The notes beneath the pieces were generated by a model that worked only from the letters and a program-made list of their open reading frames with translations, did not search any database and was not told the DNA's origin. From positions 1-64,000 of the forward strand of contig JBEBUW010000008.1 of assembly GCA_040393065.1 (NCBI GenBank): 64,000 bases of DNA, written 5' to 3'. This document shows, one piece after another, positions 8,185-17,253 of this stretch. The stretch's first letter is position 1. Each line of letters opens with the position of its first letter. A program made the translations under genes and the position numbers. The DNA is from JACCWM01 sp040393065 (GTDB lineage Bacteria > Myxococcota_A > Bradymonadia > Bradymonadales > Bradymonadaceae).

Positions 8185-9003
8185 TCAGTGGTGAGATTCG
8201 AGGCGTTTTTGCGCCGAAGCGATGTTATTGGAGGCTCTTTTGACGTAGGGACCGTCGGGATCGAGTTCGATGTATTTTTGGAAGGCGGCGATCGCTTCTT
8301 GAAAACGGGCCATGCGAACGAGGAGAAATCCGCGGTTGAAGTAGCTTTGCGAGAAGTTCGGGGCAATGACGTGGATTTGTTCGTAGGCCTGGATGGCTTC
8401 GTCGATTTTCTCTTCCAGATGTAGCAAAAGGGCGAGTCCGTGGGGGGCGCGGGGATCGTCGGGGGCGAGTTCGCGGATTTTTAGTAGGGTGGCGCGTGCA
8501 TCGTCGATTTCGTTGAGGAAGGTGTAAGCAGCGGCGATATTGAGGAGGCTGTCGACGTCGAGTTTTCCGCTGATGGCCATGCCGGCGCGGTAGGCGTCGA
8601 TGGATTGTCCGTAGAGGCCACGGTTCTGGTAGATGTTGCCGAGGTTGTAGTAGACAACGGGTTGTTCGCTTCCGCCGTTGTCGAGCGCGAGTTCGATGGA
8701 GGCGATGGCTTCTTCAAATTTTGTGTTGGAGGAGTAGGCCAGGGCGCGGTTCATGTAGATGTCCCAGCGGGTTGGATCCTGGGCGAGTGCTTTGTTGTAG
8801 GAATTGATGGCCAGTTGCCATTTGGATTGGTCGAGAAAGGCGTTGCCTTCGAGGAAGTATTCCTGGGCGCTGAGTGTGGATTGTGCTGCGGCAGCCTGAG
8901 CTCGCTGGGCGCGATCGGGGCGTTGGGATGTGGTTGTGCAGGCGGTCTGCAGGGCTATCAGTGCGAGAAGAAGGAGTGGCCAGAAGGAAGGTTGTTTTTT
9001 CAT
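8185..9003 (-). CDS. TPR-repeat lipoprotein
   Basis: 272 residues. The N-terminus MKK plus a hydrophobic stretch ends in LQTAC (Cys22), a somewhat atypical lipobox. From about residue 45 onward there are five or six tetratricopeptide repeats, for example WQLAINSYNKALAQDP and FQEAIAAFQKYIELDPDG. TPR lipoproteins usually act as outer-membrane or periplasmic scaffolds (PilF- or BamD-like), but nothing here assigns a specific complex. It is divergent from the lipoprotein gene at 9083, with 79 bp between them. Confidence 0.85.
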   Translation of the reverse strand: MKKQPSFWPLLLLALIALQTACTTTSQRPDRAQRAQAAAAQSTLSAQEYFLEGNAFLDQSKWQLAINSYNKALAQDPTRWDIYMNRALAYSSNTKFEEAIASIELALDNGGSEQPVVYYNLGNIYQNRGLYGQSIDAYRAGMAISGKLDVDSLLNIAAAYTFLNEIDDARATLLKIRELAPDDPRAPHGLALLLHLEEKIDEAIQAYEQIHVIAPNFSQSYFNRGFLLVRMARFQEAIAAFQKYIELDPDGPYVKRASNNIASAQKRLESHH

Positions 9004-9082
9004 GGAATCAAGACTCCCGAAGTGAATGTAAAGATTTAAAATTGTGAGGTTATATCAAGTGGATCGTCGAAACCGGGGAATT

Positions 9083-9562
9083 ATGGTGGCTCGAAAGTAC
9101 AGTCAACAGGCGGTGGTCGCAAGGATCGTGGTGTGTGTGTTGTGGTTTTGTCTGGTGGGGTTGAGTGCAGGCGGTTGTGCGACAACGGGGAACGGGAACG
9201 AGCAGCAGGCATCGGCGCGGAAGGGAGCAAGTCATGCGGAGCAATTGTATCAGGCAATGCTTGAGGTGTATGCGCAGCGTGATTTGCAGGTAGATATTGC
9301 TTCGGAGGAGCTTTTGTTGGTGAGTTCACGGTATGAAAAGCTCGGGCCGGAGTTGCGTCGGCGTTATGTCAGCCGCGTACTGGCTTTGAAGGCGGGAATT
9401 GCGCTGAATGTGACGGCTGAGTATCAGCGGGGCCGCGAGGTGGATGGCGAGCAGCGTTGGCGTTTGATTGAGGACGATGATCCGCTTAAGGCGCAGGCTG
9501 CGCGTGAGGAAGTGGAGATTGGGCGGGCGGTGGAGCGTGTGTTTCATCAGCGGCGCAAGTAG
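9083..9562 (+). CDS. Small lipoprotein of unknown function
   Basis: 159 residues from the ATG at 9083, which follows a GGGGA ribosome site. A basic, hydrophobic signal ends at the lipobox LSAGGC. The mature part is helical and charged with no recognised domain; it ends in a predicted helix rich in Arg and Glu. The last 16 bp overlap, in convergent orientation, the end of the propeller gene on the other strand. An upstream ATG at 9044 would place 13 extra charged residues before the signal and is less likely. Confidence 0.7.
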   Translation: MVARKYSQQAVVARIVVCVLWFCLVGLSAGGCATTGNGNEQQASARKGASHAEQLYQAMLEVYAQRDLQVDIASEELLLVSSRYEKLGPELRRRYVSRVLALKAGIALNVTAEYQRGREVDGEQRWRLIEDDDPLKAQAAREEVEIGRAVERVFHQRRK

Positions 9563-11211
9563 TGGACTGAGGAGGTTGCGCGGACTTTGATGCGCTGACG
9601 TAGGAAAGTACAAAAAACGATCAGGCTGAGTAGAAAGTGGGTGGAGGTCGGGCGGGGATTGTTGGTGTTGCAGGCACAGCCGGCGTCGGGCTGATCGAGA
9701 ATTGTGATGATGGGATCTTCCAGGTCGGAGATTCCAGCGTCGGGAATGTGCGGTCCGGCGTCGGCTTCGGCCGGTGCGTCGAGCAGGATTTCGACCGGGT
9801 TTTCGAAGGTGCGGTCGATGAGAAAGCGATCGCGGGCGGAAACATGGAGGCACCAGGGGCCGGGAGCAAAGGTTTCGTCGAGTTGGACTTCGGCATGGAC
9901 AGAGAATTCTGCGTCCGGTTCGAAGTACAGGGCCGGGTGGGCGGACAGGATGCGCGCGGGGCCGGCGGGGCTGTCGCAGGGGCCGGGGACGCCGATGATC
10001 TGGGCGCGTTCCAGGGTGATGAGCTCGGCAGTGGGGTTGTAGAGAGTGGCTTCGGCCTGAAGCCATTGATGCGTTGCAAAATGGGTGTGGTTGGAAGTGA
10101 GAGGAACGGAAAGCGTTAATTGTGCGGCGTCACCGATGGCGATTTCTCCGTCGCCGTGAAAGCCAAAGGTTCCGGTGGCGCCGTGGCCGTGGAGTGCGTC
10201 GAGACGAACGGGGGCGGTGGTGAGGACATCGCTGGTAGCGACGATCTGGGGTGTGTCTTGATGGGAGGTTTCGAGCCAGTGAATGCGGTGATTGGTGTGG
10301 GGTTGTGTCCAGTGGCCGGGCTCGAAGCTGGCCAGTGCAATGCGTCCGGAGGGTAGCCAGCGGGCAGAGGCGAGTTCGCCTGCGACGTCGGAACTGGTAG
10401 CGGTGTGGAATGTCCACAGAATTTGTCCGTCGGGAGCTATGGCGTGGACAGAAAAGCGTGTGGTGACGAGGAGGCTGCCGTCGATGCGTGCGGTGAGATC
10501 GCGGATTTCATCATCGATTGCAGGCTGGATAACGAGCTGGTCGGGAGAATGGGAGTGATGTTGGTTGGCGATGCGGCGATGGGCAGGTGCTTCGGGATTG
10601 CTCTGGTCAAAAATGTCGATTGCGAAGAGATTCAGGGCGGGCCAGTTTGCGGCGACGGCGAATTTCTGGTTGGGCAGGACGATCGCGGCAGGTATAGATG
10701 CCTGGAAGCTGGCGGATATGAAGTGGTGACTCCAGACGTATTGCTGGCGTGCGATATCGTAGACGCTGGCGCGGGCGGTGGAGTTATCGGCCATCAGCAC
10801 TTCAAGGGGTTCGCCGGGGCCCAGGTAGGAAACGGCGGATGCGCTCGCGATGAGGGGAACCTGACCGGGTGGGCGAAGTTCGGAGCGGATTTTGCCGTTG
10901 GTATCGGTAATTAAAAAGCCGCGCGCGCTGGCATCGGCCAGCAGATGACTGCCGTCGGGTAGAATTTTTATGTCGGAAAAGGTAGCAAGGCTGAGTTCTG
11001 CTGATAACAGCGTGCGCTGTCCGAGTGGTATGGCTTCCAGTCGGGTTTCTGCAGGGCTTTCGTGGTTGTCTTGATAGGGCTGCAGGTCATAAATTGCCGC
11101 GGAACGGCTGCCACCGGTGCCGATGACAATGACGGCGTCTTCTGTGTAGGCATGGGCGTGAGCACTCCACAGGGCGGTGAGAAGCATGAGCAGGAATCGA
11201 AGCAATGACAT
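9547..11211 (-). CDS. Secreted beta-propeller-like protein with MYXO-CTERM-like tail
   Basis: 554 residues from the ATG at 11211, giving a signal peptide that ends near SAHAHA. The body has repeated blades with phrases such as LPDGSHLLADASARG and ARWLPSGRIALASFEP, resembling arylsulfotransferase/PQQ-like propellers. I do not see the conserved catalytic histidines of true arylsulfotransferases. The C-terminus has an Asp/Ala-rich stretch, then CAC (C512, C514), a hydrophobic segment and an Arg-rich end. This Cys-TM-basic order matches the MYXO-CTERM sorting type, so surface or outer-membrane anchoring is likely. An in-frame extension upstream to 11283 would spoil the signal peptide. Divergent from the GAF gene at 11301. 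Confidence 0.75.
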   Translation of the reverse strand: MSLLRFLLMLLTALWSAHAHAYTEDAVIVIGTGGSRSAAIYDLQPYQDNHESPAETRLEAIPLGQRTLLSAELSLATFSDIKILPDGSHLLADASARGFLITDTNGKIRSELRPPGQVPLIASASAVSYLGPGEPLEVLMADNSTARASVYDIARQQYVWSHHFISASFQASIPAAIVLPNQKFAVAANWPALNLFAIDIFDQSNPEAPAHRRIANQHHSHSPDQLVIQPAIDDEIRDLTARIDGSLLVTTRFSVHAIAPDGQILWTFHTATSSDVAGELASARWLPSGRIALASFEPGHWTQPHTNHRIHWLETSHQDTPQIVATSDVLTTAPVRLDALHGHGATGTFGFHGDGEIAIGDAAQLTLSVPLTSNHTHFATHQWLQAEATLYNPTAELITLERAQIIGVPGPCDSPAGPARILSAHPALYFEPDAEFSVHAEVQLDETFAPGPWCLHVSARDRFLIDRTFENPVEILLDAPAEADAGPHIPDAGISDLEDPIITILDQPDAGCACNTNNPRPTSTHFLLSLIVFCTFLRQRIKVRATSSVHYLRR

Positions 11212-11300
11212 TATTTTGGGTGATGGTTGAGCGTAGAAAGGTCGTTGCCATGACATGCTCTGACAACCGGAAAGTTTTTGCATACTACTAGAGGATCTCC

Positions 11301-13124
11301 ATGGAGATTAAGGGCGACGCTGCAATTTGTTATGTGGGCATGCCACGGGTTCGTGAGGCGGGGATCGACGTTTTGAGCTTTCATGTACATCGGTATGTGT
11401 TTGGCTGGTTGCGCCTGCATGGTTGTGACAGCGTACTGATCACGGTGGGATTTGAAAAGAGCGCGTGCGAATCGGTGACATTGGCAGTGCGTGCGGATGA
11501 AGCTCGTGTTGTGAGGGTAGGTTGGAGCTTTGGCGATTTGTTGGAGCTCTGGCAGAGCGGAAGCAGGCAATTGACGCTGGAGCCTGTGGGCGGTGCGGGG
11601 GATGCGATCGTTTATGATCTGGTTCCGGTGTTCGATGATGCCCTGGATTCGAAAGCGGCGGGGATCGGGCCGGGGGTTCTGGCGTTTGGGTTGCTTTTGA
11701 ATGCGGGTCGTTTGTCTGAACAGGCGATTCAGCGATTGCAGCTTCCGGTGGCCGAGTCGATTCGGGCGGCGCGTCGCAATGCCGTACGCATGTTTATGGA
11801 AGAGCACAGCGTTCAGGAGATGAAATCGTATCTCTATGAATTTATGGATCGTTTGCCGGAATGGACCGGTTGTGATTGTGCGGCTTCGTTTATTCTGGCG
11901 AGTAATCTGGAGGCGATGACGGTTATCGATGGAAATACGAAAGACAGGGTACATGCTGAGAATGTAGACAAAGCGTGTCTGGATGTACTGGCGGAGCGAT
12001 TGTATCGCGATCCGGCCGAGGGCAGTACGGAACGGCTGGTGGGGATGTCGGTGTTGCTGGGCGGGGACGCAGGGGGCGTTTTTCGGGCGGTGCTGGAGCA
12101 GCATCGCCGTTTTCCGCAGATTCCATTTCATGTGCTGGTGCGTGCGGATTCAGATGGGGAGGGGGCAGGAGAGTGGCGGCTTCTGGAAGACACGAGCGGG
12201 CGTACGTTTAAGGGTTTTTATCGTGTCGGAGGACGTGGCGATGAGCAGATGATGGTGCTGTTGCCGCTGATCGTGGAGGAGAGCGGTGAATCGGAGCTGC
12301 TGGGTTTTGTGTGCCTGGCGTATCGGGAGGAGATGAAGTTATTGGCGTCGTTTTCGCGCCTGGCTATGGAAATGCGTGAGCAGCTTGCGGCGGCATTACG
12401 GTATTCGCCCCTGTATACGTTGCGGGCGCGGAAATTGTGGATATTGAGTCAGCTTCGTAAAGTTCTGGAGCGTGAAGTCGTCGCTGACGGGGATGGTTTT
12501 GAGGAACGTCATACGCGGCTGATCGGAAAGGTCAGTGAGCTTTTGGCGCGTGAAGTCGAGCTTCCCAGTTTTGCGATCGGGTATATTCGTCGGCAGGGAA
12601 GGGATGGAAAGCGTGTGCTGACGTATGCGCATCCGCACGGCTGGAGTCAGTTTCAGGAAGTTTCGCTCGAGGTTGATGTGGCCAGGGAAGAGCGGATTGA
12701 TTCCGGGGTTTCGGCACTCGCCGTGCGGTTGGAACGGCCGCTGGTACTTGCCGGAGGGCATGGGCAGGGAGAGGCGCTGGAGTTTCGAAATTACTTGTAT
12801 GTTTGTGAGGAAAACGGTCGTCTCTTGGATGCACGCGGCGTGCAGGCGGAGGCTGTGGCGGGTGTGGACTTACAGGATGTGCATGCGGCTGAGGCGCAGG
12901 GTTGGGTTCGGTTGAGCCGGTATTATAAACCCGCTCGTGAGTCGACCTACGCAACGCTGGCATTTCCGATTACGTATGCTGGCACGGCGTTCGGCGTACT
13001 GACGTTGGAAGTTGAAAAGGATACCGACTGGCTGTGGTGGACAGGGTTTGGAAGTAAATTTTTTTGGGAGTTAGTGGTTACGGATCTTGCAGCGGCTTTT
13101 TATGAGTTGCGCGAGCGTGCATGA
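11301..13124 (+). CDS. Large GAF-like sensory protein without output domain
   Basis: 607 residues, cytoplasmic. Two stretches look like GAF folds: about 190-360 (LPEWTGCDCAASFIL to ESELLGFVCLAYRE) and about 380-605 (PLYTLRARKLWILSQL to FPITYAGTAFGVLTLE). The last strand pattern, FPITYAGTAFGVLTLEV, is typical of GAF domains. There is no kinase, GGDEF, HD-GYP or DNA-binding domain, so any output must act through a partner. The N-terminal ~180 residues are unrecognised. The ATG follows a GAGGATC ribosome site. It stands alone between divergent and convergent neighbours. Confidence 0.6.
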   Translation: MEIKGDAAICYVGMPRVREAGIDVLSFHVHRYVFGWLRLHGCDSVLITVGFEKSACESVTLAVRADEARVVRVGWSFGDLLELWQSGSRQLTLEPVGGAGDAIVYDLVPVFDDALDSKAAGIGPGVLAFGLLLNAGRLSEQAIQRLQLPVAESIRAARRNAVRMFMEEHSVQEMKSYLYEFMDRLPEWTGCDCAASFILASNLEAMTVIDGNTKDRVHAENVDKACLDVLAERLYRDPAEGSTERLVGMSVLLGGDAGGVFRAVLEQHRRFPQIPFHVLVRADSDGEGAGEWRLLEDTSGRTFKGFYRVGGRGDEQMMVLLPLIVEESGESELLGFVCLAYREEMKLLASFSRLAMEMREQLAAALRYSPLYTLRARKLWILSQLRKVLEREVVADGDGFEERHTRLIGKVSELLAREVELPSFAIGYIRRQGRDGKRVLTYAHPHGWSQFQEVSLEVDVAREERIDSGVSALAVRLERPLVLAGGHGQGEALEFRNYLYVCEENGRLLDARGVQAEAVAGVDLQDVHAAEAQGWVRLSRYYKPARESTYATLAFPITYAGTAFGVLTLEVEKDTDWLWWTGFGSKFFWELVVTDLAAAFYELRERA

Positions 13125-13267
13125 TGGTGCTTGGACGGCCGTTTCGTATCGCAGGGCTTCAAAACCCGGGGCAGGGCGAGGCTGTAAGTAGTCGAAGTCG
13201 AAGCGGCCGGTGGTTGGCCTGTAAAATCAGGAATACTCTGAAGGCTGGTTGAACCGTCCAAAAGTAA

Positions 13268-14023
13268 TCAGAGATTTTCGCTTACGACTCGTTCGAGAAC
13301 TGGAAGGATCGAGGAAGCATTGCCGCGTACAATGACGTCGCAGATATCGGATAGCGCTGTGAGATCTGTATTGATCTCGATGATTTTTGCTCCATGCGCT
13401 CGAGCGATCTCTGGTAGCGAGGCGGCCGGGTACACCAGGCCTGATGTTCCGATAAGCAGGCAGACATCGGCTTGTTGAGCGGCCAGGGTACAGGCTTTCA
13501 TCGCGTTGGTGGGGAGTTCTTCACCGAAGAGGACGACACCGGGGCGAAGCTGGCCGCCGCAGTTTTGACAGCGCGGCAGTGTGGATAGATCGAGTGTGAG
13601 ATCATGGAGCACAGTATCGCAATTGTTGCAGCGGACATCGCTGAGAAGACCATGGATATGGTGGATTTCGGGGGCGAGTTTTTCCTTGCGGCAGGCAACT
13701 TCCATTAAGTTATCCACGTTTTGTGTGGCGATGGTATAGTGGCCGGTTGCGGTGAGTCGGGCCAGGGCATAGTGTCCGGCGTTCGGACGAACGCTTTGGA
13801 GTTGGTTGCGCCGCTCCTGATACCAGGTGAGCATGCCTTCTGGATCGCTTTGCAGGGTATCGATATCGGTGAACGTGGCGATACGTGGATCATTGAACAT
13901 TCCACCGGCACCGCGGAATGTGGGGATTCCAGATTCAGCAGATAGACCGCTTCCGACGCAGACAAGAACGCGAGGCTTGTTGGCGAGGAGAGTACTGGCT
14001 CTTCGGACTGCGTGAAGATTCAT
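13268..14023 (-). CDS. cobB: Sir2-family NAD-dependent protein deacylase
   Basis: 251 residues from the ATG at 14023. The NAD-binding GSGLSAESGIPTFRG (24-38), TQNVDNL (100-106) and catalytic His124 in HHIHG are intact. The zinc cysteines are present as CxxC (132/135) and CxxC (152/155). The enzyme removes acyl groups from lysines using NAD; acetyl-CoA synthetase is a common bacterial target, which would fit the nearby acetate kinase-PduL gene (inference). The frame stays open to 14164 upstream, but the sirtuin fold needs no such extension. The gene symbol is by family. Confidence 0.92.
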   Translation of the reverse strand: MNLHAVRRASTLLANKPRVLVCVGSGLSAESGIPTFRGAGGMFNDPRIATFTDIDTLQSDPEGMLTWYQERRNQLQSVRPNAGHYALARLTATGHYTIATQNVDNLMEVACRKEKLAPEIHHIHGLLSDVRCNNCDTVLHDLTLDLSTLPRCQNCGGQLRPGVVLFGEELPTNAMKACTLAAQQADVCLLIGTSGLVYPAASLPEIARAHGAKIIEINTDLTALSDICDVIVRGNASSILPVLERVVSENL

Positions 14024-14132
14024 AGATGGTTTGCTCCATCGAAGAAGGCGCCGGGCCACGGTGGTCAGTGTGTGTTTGATGATCGTACTCGTGCTTAGGA
14101 GTCGGTTGGATCGAACAGCTCTGGGGTTAGTA

Positions 14133-14705
14133 TCAATTCCATCGGAAGGAAATTGGTTTGGCACCGACGGGTCGAAGCGGGGTGCGAGCGGGCATTACGC
14201 CGCTGTATTCCATGGTGTGCGCGGAATTGATGACGATGATATTGGTCTGATTTCCGGCGCGTTCGATATTGATCAGAAAGTGGCGTGGCAGGTTGTTTGA
14301 GCCCAGTGTGACACGGGAGCTAGAAGCGTTGGCATCGATTCCCAGGACTTTTAACTCCGTGGTCTTGGAGTAGCGCATGACTTCGGTCGCAAGCGAGACG
14401 ACGGGTTGTTGTGTTTGATAACCGTTGGTGAAGTGTTCCAGGACGGTTTCGTAGGACTCATTCAGGAGATGTTCAAAGTTCAGGCTGCCGTGAGAGTTGC
14501 TTGCCGTCGTTATACGTACTGCGGTCCAGGGCAATTGGATCGGGCTGCGTTGAAATTCGCCGGAGTCAATGAGCTGACTGCGGGGAACTTGTTTGGGGCT
14601 GTAGGGCGTTTCCTGTGCCGAAGCGGATGCAGCAGGCAAAATGAGCGCAATCAAGAGGATGAACGAAGTGTGAACCAGGCGTCGTGATGGGAAGGTTGTA
14701 AGCAT
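14133..14705 (-). CDS. Secreted protein of unknown function
   Basis: 190 residues from the ATG at 14705, giving a signal peptide that ends ASASA before QETPYS. The mature protein has no recognised domain; two beta-rich stretches (VRITTASNSHGSLNFEHLL and FLINIERAGNQTNIIVINS) suggest a compact alpha/beta fold. The start could also be 14750, but that would bury the signal peptide behind 15 polar residues. It is 109 bp upstream of the sirtuin gene on the same strand and may be co-transcribed with it. Confidence 0.65.
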   Translation of the reverse strand: MLTTFPSRRLVHTSFILLIALILPAASASAQETPYSPKQVPRSQLIDSGEFQRSPIQLPWTAVRITTASNSHGSLNFEHLLNESYETVLEHFTNGYQTQQPVVSLATEVMRYSKTTELKVLGIDANASSSRVTLGSNNLPRHFLINIERAGNQTNIIVINSAHTMEYSGVMPARTPLRPVGAKPISFRWN

Positions 14706-14902
14706 GGCAAATGGACTTGTCGTGGAAGTGGAAGATTGCGCCCCTGGCATGACTGGCGAGCAAGGCGGCAGCGAAATTGTGGACGATTGTAGCGTTGGAT
14801 TGAAAGAATAACACCTGTGAAGTGATCGTGACGCGGGATTTGAAGTGGTTTGCCGGGAAGATTCTGGCGAAAGACTCAGAATCTTCCCGGCAAGGGAGAG
14901 GA

Positions 14903-16744
14903 TTATTCGGCGGCCTGTGGGCGGTCGAAACGGGTTTCGCGGCGTTTGAGGCTGGCCTTCGCGGTGGTGGCGATGAGCATGCCGGTTGCGCCGCGGCCGA
15001 GGTTGGCGGCGTTGCCTTCGTCGGTATCGATGTGCATTTCGAGTTTGTAGTTCGGGGAAACGCGAACCAGAACGTCACCGAAAATCAGATCGCGGTCGCC
15101 GCCGCCGAGGGCTACTTCGACGACGTCACGGTCACGGACGCCGAAGTAGAGTGCGTCTTCGGGTGTCATGTGAATGTGTCGCCAGGCGCAGATTACGCCG
15201 TGTGTGAGTTCGAGCTGGCCCTGGGGGCCTTCGAGGGTGAGGCCGGGGGAGTTTTCGATGTCTCCGGATGCGCGAACGGGAGCGTCGATGCCGAGGAAAA
15301 ATTCGTCGGTACGTGAGATTTCGACCTGGTTCAGGGAGCGGGGCGGCCCCAGGATGCGCACGTTTTGCAAGGTATTGCGAGGACCGATGAGATGGACGGT
15401 TTCCTCGGCGGCGTACTGGCCGGGCTGGGAGAGGTCGTTGCGAATGGTGAGCTGGTAGCCGGGGCCAAAAAGTTTGTCGATGGCGTCCTGGCTTAAGTGC
15501 ACATGGCGTGCGGAGACGGCAACGGGAATGGTGCGTTCGTCGTGATGGATGCGGTCTTGTTGGAGCACTAGCTGCACGGTCTGCTCGGCAATGGCCTGGC
15601 TTTCGTCGGTGCAGATGGCGAGCAGGCGGACGCGGCTGTTGCGGGTCGAGAATTCCTGGACGGGATTGGCTTCGGAGAGTCGGATTTCTCGGTTTAAGTC
15701 TTCGTCCATGCGAGCGCCCAGGAAGTCAAGGCGTTGTGCGGCTCGGTGGCGAGCCTGGACGCTGTTTTCGCCGATACCGGCGGTGAAGATGATGGCGTCG
15801 ACGCCGCCCATGACGGCAGCGTAGGCACCGATGTACTTGCGCAGGCGGTGGGCAAAAACCTGGAGTGCCAGGCGGCATTGCTCGTCGCCCTCGGCGGCGC
15901 GGCGCTCGATGTCGCGCATGTCGTTGCCGGCGCCGGAAAGGCCGGTCAGGCCGGACTGGCGGTTGAGTAAATTGTCGATGTCATCGACCGACATGTTTTT
16001 GCTGCGCATCAGATGGAAGATAATGCCGGGATCGAGATCGCCGGAGCGTGTGCCCATGACGATGCCCTCGAGCGGGGTCATGCCCATGGAGGTTTCTACG
16101 GAGCGGCCGTACTCGACGGCGGCGACGCTGGCGCCGTTGCCGAGGTGACAGGTGATCAGGCGCAGGGCTCGGATGTCGGTATCGAGGTATTCGGCGGCGC
16201 GTTGGGCGACAAAACTGTGGCTGATGCCGTGAAAGCCAAAGCGTCGCACTTGCGGGTCTCGGGCGATTTCGTAGGGCAGTGCATAGGTGCGTGCGCGGCT
16301 GGGTAAGGTAGAGTGAAAGGCTGTGTCGAAAACCGCGATATGGGGGACATCGGGCAGAATGGTGCGTGCTGCGCGGATTCCGGCCAGGTTGAGCGGATTG
16401 TGCAGAGGCGCAAGCGGGGTGAGTTCTTCGATGATGCGTTCGACGTTTTCGTCAATGCGAACGGAATGCGTAAACTGGTCGCCGCCGTGAACGACGCGGT
16501 GTCCTACGCCGTGAATTTGTTGTCCGGCCGGCAGGTGTTCAAGCAGGCGGGGGAGGGCAAACTCCAGGGTTGCTTGATGGCTTCCATTGGGGCAGGGCAC
16601 GGCCGGTTCGGCGTTGATCGACATGGAAACTTGCGGGGTTCCGGCACGCTCAATGGACATGCGCGCGATATAGGTCTGGTTGAGCTGGTCGCGTAGATCG
16701 ACTTTGATGCTCGAGCTGCCGCAGTTAACGATCAGAATGTTCAT
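14903..16744 (-). CDS. Acetate kinase fused to PduL-type phosphotransacylase
   Basis: 613 residues. The first ~400 are a complete acetate kinase: NCGSSSIKVDL, VVHGGDQF, HLGNGASVAAV and FTAGIGENS are all present. The last ~200 are a complete PduL phosphate acyltransferase with the zinc-binding histidine motifs SARHVHLS and AWRHIHMTPEDA. One chain could therefore run acyl-CoA + Pi to acyl-phosphate and then to acid + ATP, or the reverse for acetate activation. There is no encapsulation peptide or other microcompartment gene nearby, so this is probably a housekeeping Pta substitute. The start is the ATG at 16744 after an AAGGA ribosome site. Single-gene unit, divergent from the inositol cluster. 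Confidence 0.95.
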   Translation of the reverse strand: MNILIVNCGSSSIKVDLRDQLNQTYIARMSIERAGTPQVSMSINAEPAVPCPNGSHQATLEFALPRLLEHLPAGQQIHGVGHRVVHGGDQFTHSVRIDENVERIIEELTPLAPLHNPLNLAGIRAARTILPDVPHIAVFDTAFHSTLPSRARTYALPYEIARDPQVRRFGFHGISHSFVAQRAAEYLDTDIRALRLITCHLGNGASVAAVEYGRSVETSMGMTPLEGIVMGTRSGDLDPGIIFHLMRSKNMSVDDIDNLLNRQSGLTGLSGAGNDMRDIERRAAEGDEQCRLALQVFAHRLRKYIGAYAAVMGGVDAIIFTAGIGENSVQARHRAAQRLDFLGARMDEDLNREIRLSEANPVQEFSTRNSRVRLLAICTDESQAIAEQTVQLVLQQDRIHHDERTIPVAVSARHVHLSQDAIDKLFGPGYQLTIRNDLSQPGQYAAEETVHLIGPRNTLQNVRILGPPRSLNQVEISRTDEFFLGIDAPVRASGDIENSPGLTLEGPQGQLELTHGVICAWRHIHMTPEDALYFGVRDRDVVEVALGGGDRDLIFGDVLVRVSPNYKLEMHIDTDEGNAANLGRGATGMLIATTAKASLKRRETRFDRPQAAE

Positions 16745-17253
16745 AGGTTCGTGTCCTTGAGAAAGAAGATTTTGCACAGGTGTGTAAAGAATTAAACAGG
16801 GCTGTTTTACTCGTAGAAGGGGGTTGTCGTCCAGTGACAAGCGCGGGGAATAAAGTGCATGGGATCGGTGTGTCGGTGGTGTTGGCGGCTTGCCGCAAAG
16901 CGAAAACGGCTTACCATTTCATGACGGAAGCGGTGAACCAGCCCTATGAGATGAACTCGTTGACCGGAGCGGCGTTATCGGGCTGGAGCAGCTTCTTTCA
17001 GAATTGTTCATTCGCTCAAATCGGCACCAATGCGGTTGAATCTGGCACACCCTTTTCGATTTTCAGGAAATTTCGGGAAGTTTTAGAAAATGGGCGCGGC
17101 CAAAAGGCGATAAGCAGTGCAAAGCCATCGCGAAGTGCCTGGCGCGAGCTGCTCGGAAGCGAAAAATTGCTTTTGAATACGCCAGTTGATGGCTGTGGTG
17201 GTCTGCTTTCCGCGTGAGGAACAGATTGCCGGACATACAACGGAGATAATTAC
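16745..17253. other. Divergent intergenic region of 509 bp
   Basis: Lies between the acetate kinase-PduL gene (leftward) and the inositol-3-phosphate synthase gene (rightward), so it should contain promoters for both. A 145-codon open frame on the plus strand (16780-17217) has no ribosome site or family resemblance, and I do not call it a gene. I could not identify convincing promoter boxes, hairpins or repeats. Confidence 0.6.

Noticed and set aside
13131..13261. Inverted repeat TTGGACGG / CCGTCCAA spanning the gap between the GAF and sirtuin genes
   Set aside because: Arms are ~115 bases apart with little support from inner pairing; could be chance, so not called an RNA or terminator.
16780..17217. 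145-codon open frame in the gap before inositol-3-phosphate synthase
   Set aside because: No ribosome site, atypical composition, no recognisable domain.
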